From the NCBI GenBank assembly GCA_011037195.1, contig JAAEAF010003405.1, positions 1 to 64,000 of the forward strand: a stretch of DNA of 64,000 nt, in the 5' to 3' direction. Below, in pieces: positions 55,571-64,000 of this stretch. The notes below the pieces were generated by a model. That model had not been told where the DNA came from. It did no database searches and saw only the letters and a list, made by a program, of their open reading frames with translations. Both the position numbers and the translations under genes were made by a program. Source of the DNA: Triatoma infestans. Its lineage: Eukaryota > Arthropoda > Insecta > Hemiptera > Reduviidae. Every line of letters begins with the position of its first letter. Position 1 is the first letter of the stretch.

Positions 55571-55900
55571 GTTGTTGAACTTTTATTGAATATTTACAAT
55601 TGCACTACAGAGGCACAACAAATGAATCATATAAATGGCAAGAAAACAAAACAAGTGACCTGAGTAACTTGAAAGGTGTCATCCAGTTGGTCACTGTACC
55701 AACGACGCCTCAGTCTTCTTTGAGTGATGGTGGGAAGTGTAGCTGAGAAAAGGTCTGCTGCTAGAGGATGAGTCATTACACCTTGAAAGATAATAGAACT
55801 AATGACGCTTGCAACGCGTAACAACCCTGAAAGTCTCATTGCAATTTGCGGCGAAATGTCGGTTTCTGACAAACTACTAACGCGGTCTCAACCAAGGAAA
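55571..55900. repeat. Unassigned block ending in a second-type ribozyme-like repeat
   Basis: CCCTGAAAGTCTCATTGCAA, then GGCGAAATGTCGG, then ACTAACGCGGTCTCAAC matches 24970-25035 in order. The core CTGANGA is changed (CTGAAAG). The 81-codon minus-strand frame here is not recognised and probably not a gene. Confidence 0.35.
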
Positions 55901-56414
55901 CTCAAGTGTTTTTTATGGTGCAGTAATTATCTTATAATAAAATGCGAGAATAATCTTCAGAATCATAAAAAGAAATCTGGTGAAAAGCACTCACATGAAA
56001 TTCTTTTAAAGCAACTTGCAATTTTGGTTAAAATTTAAACGTAATGAATATTACTGAGGTAAATGTAGAATAAATAATAAATATAATAAAAAATAAGTAT
56101 AATAAACCGAAAAAGCTTTCTAGTGAGAGGCATAGATCTACCCTTCCGGAAAACCTCTCATAAATTCATTTTCCCGGCAAAATATTTCCTATAAAAATTA
56201 TAAACCTAATGTTTATGTATGTAGCATATAGATACAAAGTTTAAGGAAAACCGTAGGAACCTTTTTCGAGAAAATCGCAAAAAGACAGCAACATTCAGTC
56301 AGTACAGCAGCACTTCTGGTTGACCTATTTTGGCCAAAAGGTTTTGATGAAATTTTTTCAAGAAAATGATTCGAAACAAAGTAATCTTTAAATTACTTAT
56401 TATGTGAATTATTT

Positions 56415-56560
56415 TGCCTTTATGCGTTGGTAGAGTGCTTAGTGCATTCACCTCTGGTGTGAGAATTCAGAGTTCGATCCTCGTTAGGGCAAAGCCGGTG
56501 GTGATCCAACAGCGAGAGCAAAAGTATGGAGCTTGGTACCGTTCTCTCTTGGTAACAGTT
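56415..56560 (+). mobile_element. Second type of tRNA-derived SINE
   Basis: TTTGCCT at 56415 and GGGCAAA at 56487 could pair as a 7-bp acceptor stem, with an A-box-like GCGTTGGTAGAGTGC and a B-box-like GAGTTCGATCC between. The T-arm stem has mismatches and the anticodon arm is unconvincing, so this is a tRNA-like SINE head rather than a working tRNA gene. Its sequence differs from family A. Confidence 0.5.
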
Positions 56561-56829
56561 GGTACCGAACTTTGGAAGCGAAGATCAGAACTAAACAGCA
56601 GGAACAGGGGCATGTTTACCACAGCCCCCCCACCATTAACGTCTGGCAAGCCTTGGCTCTCCATAGGTTTTTTTTCTTTATGGTGGTTAGAATTATTTTT
56701 CAATTTATTAATTAAAAGAAAAAAAAAATTGAAATTATTCATTTTATAAGTTATTGAAATTTCTTATCAGTTAACTCTAACATTTAGAGGGTTTGAATAA
56801 AATAACTCACTCTATCCTGGATGTGAAGG

Positions 56830-57310
56830 ATATGGGGGCAATAAGGAAGCAACGGACTGATCCGAGAAGGTTCAAATATACCTTTGATATGTCCGGAAGC
56901 TTTCTGCAGTGTTCCCAAGCAGTGGCAAAATTAGCTTTTACGTCCTCGGCTCCCATCAAATTAGGGGCTTGATCGAGAAATACCACTGGTCAAAGGGAAG
57001 CGGTAGAATGTATTAGGGGATCTACCTTTGCAGAAGCTTACGGCAGATTTGCTAAATCCGGGCTGTGTGGCCTTAAGGATTATCGGACCTTATGTTGACC
57101 GGGCACGGTAGGCTCACGATGTATGAGTTGGGCCTGGCCAATACTGAGTGATCATTGCAGAATTTGCTTGACTGAGAAAGAGACACGCTCCGTGACCTCT
57201 GCGACTGATGACCTAGCAAGTCGAGATTATTCTAAACTGGCGATAAATCGTCCGCTGCAACGAACTATGCGGAGGCGCTTCTCAGGCAGCTTTGAAGCCG
57301 GTTTGTAAGT
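56830..57310 (+). pseudogene. R1/Jockey-like LINE C-terminal fragment
   Basis: LTGHGRLTMYELGLANTE (TTGACCGGGCACGG at 57094), then after a stop and frameshift DHCRICLTEKETRSVTSATD (about 57150-57210), reproduces the LTGHGxLxxHxxxxGLAxxxxCRICxxEKET block of the LINE zinc knuckle. The His/Cys end of the knuckle is decayed. Upstream text from 56830 may belong to the same element but is too eroded to read. Confidence 0.6.
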
Positions 57311-59374
57311 ACTACGCAATTGCGTTTATGCTCTGAGCCTGCTGTTAACTTAGGTTAAACGGGGAAATACGCATAGATCTATCAGTGATTGTGGGCTTTT
57401 GGGACCATTCATTCGTTGTTTATTCTAGTCAAATGAATTTTTTTTAAAAATTTTTTATTGAATCAATCAATTTATTGAAATATGTTATTAATTAACTCTA
57501 ATCTTAAATGCTCACCCTCCATAAGCTTCTTAATTAAGATCTAACCAAAAAAATAGATAAATTGTACATTCTTCAAAAAAGTGATTAGTTTTGTAAACTA
57601 ATTAAAGGTAAAATGTAGCTGTGTGCGTTGTTTGTGTGTATGTGTACGCGTGTGGTGATTAAATGAAAATGACTACAGAATGTTGCTTTTGTATTGTTGC
57701 TTGTTGTTCTGGTTAATTTAGAGTCCCTCTAGATTATAAACTATGTATATGTTTGTGTATAGGTAGTTATTACGGCGGTGTTAGTGTTCTTGAGGCGGAA
57801 TTGTACGATTGTTTGTTTGTACTAAAGCAAACAGTGTGTGAGAAGGTGGGGAGATAAGTTCACTCACTCTCTCTCTCTCTCACCTTCTCGTTCTATGTGA
57901 AGCGGTAGCAAACAGCAGAGAGTGTAGAACTGCAAAAGTAGGTAGGATGGACGGGGAAGGTTTTTAGGACAAATGAAGCAATTAATAGAGTTTAGTTGTG
58001 CGGCTAATACGCAGGCCTAAACCATCCTCAACTCAAACTCTCAAACCGTCGCCTCCCTTGCCAAGCGCCTCCAAAACAACAAACCAAACACTACACCAGG
58101 TCGGTTGGCTGGCTGGGAGTGTATGGAGTAAGCGTTTTGGTTTGTTGGGAAGGGGGGAATTGCCGAGTCTATGGTTTTTGGGAGTAATAGCAAGCAAGGT
58201 GGAGATGTGTGGTATATCCTCGTCCCAAAACGAGAATGAGAGGAGAGAGAGAGAGGGATAGATAGAATATCATACACAGGCAAACTAACAGCAGGCCGCC
58301 TTTGGTGGGGGCGGTCCATATCTCCCAAGTCCTGCCGCCACCGCTAGGCTTCAAAAGCATGCACACGATTCACCATAGAGTTGAAATAGAATGAGAGCAA
58401 GAGAGAGGAAATGTGAAGCAGGATGAGATGAATGGTGAGGCAAGGGGAGTCAGCGAGGGAGAGAGAGACTCACTTAATTAATCCCTCAGTTATAAGTTGT
58501 GGAGGGGAGTCCAAATATATATATATTGTTTTCTACCTTTCCAATTGAAGGGGTATGGTGGTTTTATCTTTTGCCTTCGTCCTCATCCCTTGTTTCCTTT
58601 CCGACAGAACAACCCTGTTTCATACTTATTTCCATCTCTTCATTCCATTATTTATCCCTGTATATCCAATTTAGTTTAGGGAATCAACAATCTTCCATTC
58701 ACCAAACCACGAAAACCTTACAATTACAATAATAATACAAAAACTAATTTATTTCATTGTTAACTTACATCTCTTCGGTGTCCTAACAAGTTAATAAATC
58801 GAAGTTTCTTTCTCGTCCGACTTAGCAGTTATTTCATTCTCTTTTGTTATATAATATTAAATACCAATTCCCACTTCGAGAGGCTGTGGTCAATTTATTT
58901 CTCTTTACTTCCTATTTCTAAGATTATATATTTATCATTTAAATAAAGCTAATAAATTCTAAAAATTACACTTGAATTTTATAATATTATTTGAATTATC
59001 AATTAATTCAAAGATTTAATAACTAATATTTCGGAAATTAGCATTTGTGCAGATCAGCAAGAAATTAATCACAGGATATGCTAGGTATGCAGAATCTTAC
59101 GGAATCAATCGAACGGCATTTTCTGTATTATTACTTTCTTTCACTCTCAGTAAGAGGAAGCTCGCATTAAGCTAAGCTAAACCTTGGATTCAGTTACCAT
59201 CATCGCATCAATCACAAGGGATTCGGTAAATGTTCTTTGCTGAATGTTTTTTTCTTCAGTTTTTCGCAATTTTCTCAAAAACGATTTTTTTTTAACCTCC
59301 ATATTCTCTCTACAAACTATTACTTTATTTGAAGTGGGTCTAGCTTTTCTCTAAGTACTAATATCTACCGATCT
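57311..59374. other. Mixed DNA without a recognised gene
   Basis: A less AT-rich stretch (57640-58480) has CT and GA pockets and several overlapping frames of simple composition, none of them convincing. 58700-59220 is AT-rich. A dispersed-repeat scrap (TTTTCGCAATTTTCTCAAAA) lies at 59262-59281. Confidence 0.35.
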
Positions 59375-59381
59375 CTTGGCG

Positions 59382-59700
59382 CTACTGCCCCAAAAGAGCC
59401 TTGGCCTCCTCCTCAGTCCTGCTCCATTCTTCTCTTTCCTGGGCGTGTATTCTCCATCTTCTCACTCCCATTTTCTTTAATAATTCTTCCACCATCTTCC
59501 AGCCATCTCAATCGGGGACGTCTTTTTCCACGGCTCCCTCCCGGTTTCTCTTCCAACATCCTTTTTGGAATCGGGCATCGGGCATTTCTTCCACATGCCC
59601 CAGCCATCTCAACTGGTTTTTCCTTTCAAAGGTTACCAAGTCTGGTTTATTATACATTTGACGGAACTCAGTGTTCTTTCTTATCCTTCAGCACCCATTC
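59382..59700 (-). pseudogene. LINE (RTE/CR1-like) reverse-transcriptase tail
   Basis: Minus strand, single frame with one stop: RKNTEFRQMYNKPDLVTFER, KNQLRWLGHVEEMPDARFQK, then a stop, then DGWKMVEELLKKMGVRRWRI and HAQEREEWSRTEEEAKALLG, Q and a TAG at 59382-59384. This is the well-known LINE tail LRWLGHVxRM...GRPxxRWxxxVxxDLxxxGxxxWRxxAxDRxxWxxxxxxAKxxxG. A different frame over the same bases is also open but is the shadow. Confidence 0.8.
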
Positions 59701-59741
59701 TCACAGAGAGGTCATCATGTATACATCTTCTCATCATTTAT

Positions 59742-59960
59742 TTACTCTGTTTTTCTCCATTTTATCTCCTGTAGAGTCACTATATCTACACCATATCTTT
59801 CCAGTACTTTCTCCAGATTTCTACTTGACCTACTTTGACTAATCCATAAGTGATTTGAAGTGTCCATTAACTTGCCTAGGTTGTTCAACAAAATCCGTCC
59901 AGCTTTTCCTTGTGTTTGGTTTCGTGGCAATAGTTGATTTTAGTTGATTTTATAAAGTAA
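59742..59960 (-). pseudogene. LINE endonuclease N-terminus
   Basis: The frame reads SSRNLEKVLERYGVDIVTLQ, then EIKWRKTE before a stop. LxxYxxDIVxLQEIKW is the start of the apurinic-type (EEP) endonuclease of LINEs, holding the catalytic Glu of QE. It lies only about 40 bp upstream of the reverse-transcriptase tail at 59700, in the same orientation. The rest of the endonuclease and the whole catalytic reverse transcriptase, normally over 2 kb, are missing between them. Confidence 0.75.
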
Positions 59961-60369
59961 GGCCGTCAACCCTATGTCCAACCGCCATCTTGGATGGCCA
60001 GGATTTTCTGTTAGGATTTACTCCCTTAGTCGTTGAAATATTATTTCTAATCCACAAGGCAGTTACCACCAGGTTTACAGATCCCAGGTTTATGAGAGAA
60101 ACGAGAAAGAAAGAGATAAAAGGAAAGGATGGGCAGAAAAAGGACTGGGATTAGGTCAGCGGGCAGCTGTCCCTTTAGTGGCCTTTTTGAACAAGCGGTA
60201 AATACTGTGGATCAATTCTTATCCCGGATCCACAGGGCCATTTCTCGAAGTAACTATTTCAGTACAATTTATGATTTTGCAACTTATACACTATTAAGCC
60301 ACATTTGAAGCACTGCTAAAATAGCATACTCGAAGAAAATTCATTAGCGAAATTGTCACTTTACCGAAT

Positions 60370-60735
60370 TGGTTTTGGAGGTTTTTGGAATTTTCTCAAA
60401 TAACGGCTACAACGATTTTCATTAAAATTGAAATGTGATTTACTCAGTTAAAAATGTATCACTTTTATTTGAAAGATTTTCCGGAAAAACGCGATTTTAG
60501 GGGATTCTGGAGACATGTTAGTTGGGTTAAAATTTAAACCGCCGCGAAAAGCTTTATCAGAGAGGGCGATGCCATATAGGTTACACACGGTGTACGTGAA
60601 CATCTGTAAACACTATAATTTTAAGGGACATTTATCCATTAAATTATATTAATTGCAGCAAGAGAAATTTGTGTGAATGTTTCACACAAAAAACTGATTA
60701 TCCATCCATAATCTTACTTGATTTAGTTGCTCAAC
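60370..60735 (-). repeat. Dispersed repeat, inverse copy (left arm of a head-to-head pair)
   Basis: Landmarks in plus text: CAACGATTTTCATTAAAATT, TCACTTTTATTTGAAAGATT, then the terminal module AATTGCAGCAAGAGAAATTT and GTGTGAATGTTTCACAC (60651-60688). The forward copy starts right after. Confidence 0.55.
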
Positions 60736-60739
60736 AAAA

Positions 60740-61017
60740 TCAAATAACATTTCATGAAGTTTACAAGGTTCCGATGCATAAATTTATAAGCATTTGTGTG
60801 TGCAGATTACTATACGAAGTTTAATGAAAATTGTTGGAACCATTTTTTTTTTAAAAATAATCACACAAAACTGTTAAAACTATTTGGGGAAGTTGCACTT
60901 TCGTTGATGGATTTGGACCAAATTGATCTTATTGACCGATGCGGTTATTGTATCTAAATATCAAGTTTGAGCTTCCTGCATTTTTTCGTTTTGGAGTTAT
61001 TTGTTGTTCACACACAT

Positions 61018-61054
<37 letters not shown>

Positions 61055-61210
61055 CATACACACATATATACACACACACACATACACACATACCAGTCAT
61101 TCCTAAAAACATTGTTTAATATTCATAGGTGAATATTGAAACAATATTTCCCAGTGAAAACACAATTTCAAAAATTTGAGCTCATGTAACTTTAATCTTG
61201 ATAAAGTACG
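60740..61210 (+). repeat. Microsatellite-bearing dispersed repeat, reference copy
   Basis: Order: TATACGAAGTTTAATGAAAA, GTTGCACTTTCGTTGATGGA, TATCTAAATATCAAGTTTGA, GCTTCCTGCATTTTTTCGTT, a CA tract with TA interruptions (61012-61092), then the second half, which is diverged (CAGTGAAAACACAATTTCAA). Non-coding. Confidence 0.7.
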
Positions 61211-61854
61211 GAATATATATTATACTTCGACAACTTGAGTTTTCAAACTATTCAAAATAGAAAATACAAAACAAACAATTGTTGAAACAATTCTAATGTC
61301 ATTGTAGCAATTGTTGGAAATTTTCAATTGCAATTTCAATTAGCTGGAACATTACAAGCAAGTCATGTATTACAAATTAAAGTCTAAACATACTAAACAA
61401 CAAGTAAAACATGGTACATCAGAGTATTTTGTGATTGTTGATACCGAGTGTGTATTAGGTAAAAGGGATATCTAGTGCCTAGTACATCAATACATTAGAG
61501 GCAAAGTTAATCAGTTAAAAATGAAAGTTCATGATAACTTTTGCATAACTAGACTACAAATTAAAGGAAATGTGTCAAACCGTGTGAAACTTTTGAAGCA
61601 ATTTTTTATTTGCGACAGTTACACACTTCGTCTTTCTTTTCTCTTTCTTTCTTTTACTGCTGTGAAAGGAAGTATTGCAATTGTATATTCCGGAAATTGA
61701 GTTTTCACCGGGATTATATGTTTCGAGGATCCACGGGCCTAAGAAAAGGTTTTTTATATGTAGAAATATATTTGGTCAGCATAAATCAAAAACAGAAAAT
61801 TGCAGAAAGCAGAAAGAATGGTATTTCGTTGAAGTGCTACCTGACTAAGCTTAC

Positions 61855-62400
61855 TCCTAGAAATGCAGGCCATCATTTTCTACAACTTGAACCCATCTGT
61901 GAGCCAACAATTCGATGTATTTCCGATCCTGGAGGTATCATTGGAGCCAAAAAAAAAAAAAACTACCATTTAATATCTAGAAAAATACCGTTTTATCTCT
62001 TCTGTATTAGTTAATTTTTTACCATGTAAAAACTGAGCCATGGAGCAGAGACTGCTAAATCTGGGCTGTAAGCTGCAAGAGAGAGTAGCACAAAATTCAA
62101 ATCTTCGATTACTGATAACGTTTGACGTGACGTCTGCAGCCTTGCGTTGTCTTGTTCCTCACTCAATAGCTATATTTTACTGCCAGAACGCAGTGTACGC
62201 TTTCTAGCTGAGTAGAGTAGAGTTCAGATGTAATCGTAAAAAATGAATGACGCCCTCGTAGTTCCACCTCACGCACAGCATCACATCTTCTCAAATCTTT
62301 CTCTTTGGGGTACAGCTGGTTGGCCATATATAATCCATTGTTTTTGTTTGGTCGTTGTTGAAATAAAACCATGTTTCAACAACGCTTGTTGAGGCGTAAA
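61855..62400 (-). pseudogene. Mariner-type transposase fossil with a lost catalytic Asp
   Basis: Minus strand: TTKQKQWIIYGQPAVPQRER (compare TPExKxxSxxWxxxxxPxPKK), then EEQDNARLQTSRQTLSVIED, LNFVLLSLAAYSPDLAVSAP, then LAHRWVQVVENDGLHF at the end. The HDNARPH block is QDNARLQ here, with its catalytic Asp kept. In intact mariners the third catalytic residue lies four to five residues after YSPD as the D of (T/S)D; here it is Ala (SPDLAVSAP). Several frameshifts and stops interrupt the gene. The DNA-binding N-terminus is not seen, and terminal repeats were not found. Confidence 0.8.
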
Positions 62401-63504
62401 TTTATCTGATTGTTTCGGCAGTTTTTCAGAACTATGGCAGCTGCTCAGAGGTGTCAATCTCTGAGAAGAGAGGATAAGTAAAATTGGTACCTAATAAGAA
62501 ACTTTTGGTAAACGAGTGTTTAGTAAAGTAACTTTTAATAAAGTACTGATTGGGGATTAAGAGAGAAAACAAAAATGCAAAGAATTTTGTTATACCCCAG
62601 TATTCCAATTTTTGTTTCGAAAAATTAGTATATACTCGTATTTGTCAAGTTTACTATCATTTAAAAGTGTGTGGAAATGTGCATTGAATCTACTTGCGAT
62701 TTTCTAAAATTCCAGTTTTAATGGATTAGGAGTGGTGGCTACTAATTTGATGGCTGAAATTGGTGTGAAATATGAAAATCAAGCGGATTTTGGATGTTTA
62801 TTGAGACAGTGACGATAAAGCATAAAATTCACTTCTAACCTAAAGGTTCCTTATGATGGTTGCTTCGGCAGCCGTAGTGATTGTACTTAGAATGTAGTCG
62901 TCAGTAAAGTGGACAATATGTGGGTAGGTGTGTGTGTGTGTTGGTAACGAATTTGCGTATGTATTCACTAAAACCAAAAATCGTTGCTTTACATTGCATT
63001 GTGTGGAGGTTAGTAGGGGGTTTCAGAGTAACTGTTGTTGTGGTTGTGTAGTGGAAGAAAGCAATGAAAATAAATAGTTTTGTAAAATATATTAAATAGT
63101 AAATTTACCTTCAAAAAGAGTATTTTAGAGTCAGGTACTGTAAATTGGGGATTGCTAGTAGAGCAGCATTCCTTCGAACAGGCTGTACTCTACCTTCCAA
63201 CAAAGAACACAGTCTCACTTCTGCTTCCAAAGCCAGAACAGAACACTTCAGAAAGCCAGAACACTTCAGGAATTGCTCAGTGCCAATGATAGATATTTGC
63301 CTTTATCTAGATAAACGTTATTTTATTAAGACACAGTGTGATATTGTAATATACTTAAACTTGCTTAAAGAATAATATATGTATTTATAAAAGCAGTGTG
63401 ATCTCTTAATTATTACTAATACTTCTCTCTTAACCGTATATACATACAAGCCCTTTACGCTAAAACGCTCACGCCACAAGCTACCTATACACATCATCAC
63501 ACCA
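62401..63504. other. AT-rich DNA, no gene seen
   Basis: Only a short tandem duplication (CCAGAACACTTCAG, twice, near 63238-63270) stands out. Confidence 0.4.
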
Positions 63505-63735
63505 AAACATTACAGTTGGTTCCGCAGAGCTGGAAAGCATCGGAGATATTTTCCGTGATAGCCTGCTCCTTTTTGTGATCATCGACCGGTTTCGGGCGTT
63601 TGCCCATCATCAGAATCTTTTTGTCAAACAGTACTACAGTGTATCAACTGTATTTGCTCTGTGCAAGTCTATGATATTACACTGTTGACCACAAAAAGGA
63701 GCAGGCTGTCACGGAAAATATCTCTGAATGTAACT
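63505..63735. mobile_element. Hammerhead fold-back element with intact core
   Basis: Outer arms AGATATTTTCCGTGATAGCC, TGCTCCTTTTTGTG (about 63545-63577) and CACAAAAAGGAGCAGGCTGT, CACGGAAAATATCT (about 63691-63724) are near-perfect complements. The family head GGTTCCGCAGAGCTGGAAAG precedes the left arm. The loop carries one hammerhead core and the CTCTGTGCAAGTCTATGATA block. Confidence 0.8.
63580..63617 (-). ncRNA. Minimal type I hammerhead ribozyme candidate
   Basis: Minus strand: GATT (stem I, partly wobble paired), CTGATGA, T, GGGC-AAAC-GCCC, GAA, ACCGGT, C, GATGATC. All core bases are intact and stem II is perfect. Stem I is weaker than in the copy at 1854-1891. Confidence 0.65.
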
Positions 63736-64000
63736 GTTGTTCGTTGTTGTTAAGGCTGGTGGGATATCATCAGTGACGTCAAGCACCCTGAAGAAGTAAG
63801 TGGCTAGTCTACTTCCCACTTACGGGGAATGTCAATTTGATTTTAACCAACACATTTATTACTTCATCAATATCGAATTAATTTCCCAATTTACAGTTTA
63901 GAATGTGACAATGTTATAATACTTAAACTTTTGATTGTCTCTTGAATATAATTCCATTGGTTTACAATATTTATTTTGGAATTTAGCGCCGGTTCTAGGA

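Noticed and set aside
56415..56495. A functional tRNA gene
   Set aside because: A 7-bp acceptor stem is possible, but the T-stem mismatches and no clear anticodon arm argue for a SINE head.

Overview
The window reads as nuclear DNA from an AT-rich, repeat-dense animal genome. An arthropod, probably an insect, is the best guess, because it carries R1- and Jockey-like non-LTR retrotransposons, tRNA-derived SINEs, mariner fossils, a Penelope-like element and a multicopy 'GERFHQDI' protein that I associate mainly with insect genomes. A hemipteran-type genome would fit, but the sequence alone does not settle the order. I found no operons, bacterial signals, rRNA genes or functional tRNA genes. No complete multi-exon host gene can be assembled. 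At most there are four short plus-strand open segments with plausible splice acceptors.

Layout. 1-5 kb: a SINE, a hammerhead-ribozyme repeat, a TSD-flanked LINE 3' end and a Penelope-like fragment with a GIY-YIG domain. 5-10 kb: mostly featureless AT-rich DNA, two candidate exons, a LINE tail and a possible transposase N-terminus. 10.8-13.2 kb: an old LINE whose reverse-transcriptase gene was split by a second, TSD-flanked LINE, then a fold-back repeat. 15.5-17.5 kb: a SINE-tail hairpin, a long imperfect palindrome of about 1 kb, and an adjoining 260-bp fold-back with hammerhead-like cores. 18.6-25.2 kb: a Jockey-type tail, a SINE, two hammerhead-family fold-backs, an uninterrupted 251-codon frame of the GERFHQDI family and a LINE tail. 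27-31 kb: a candidate exon, a retroposed insertion with a perfect 20-bp target-site duplication, and another fold-back. 31-38 kb: several copies of a dispersed repeat that carries its own CA/TG microsatellite. 40-46 kb: a Tc1/mariner-superfamily fossil, SINEs and RNase H-bearing LINE debris. 48-57 kb: an R1-like LINE 3' portion, SINEs and more of the microsatellite-bearing repeat. 59-64 kb: a LINE missing its middle, a second mariner fossil and a final hammerhead fold-back.

The most coherent system is an RNA-based one. At least seven dispersed repeats are built around a short core that reads, mostly on the minus strand, as a minimal type I hammerhead ribozyme (CTGANGA, short stem II, GAAAC, a 3-bp stem III closed on itself, cleavage after GTC). 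The same window holds a Penelope-like reverse transcriptase/GIY-YIG fragment, and Penelope-like elements are known to carry such ribozymes. The repeats are probably non-autonomous derivatives, many folded into inverted pairs. All functional statements are inference from reading the sequence; no searches or folding calculations were run.
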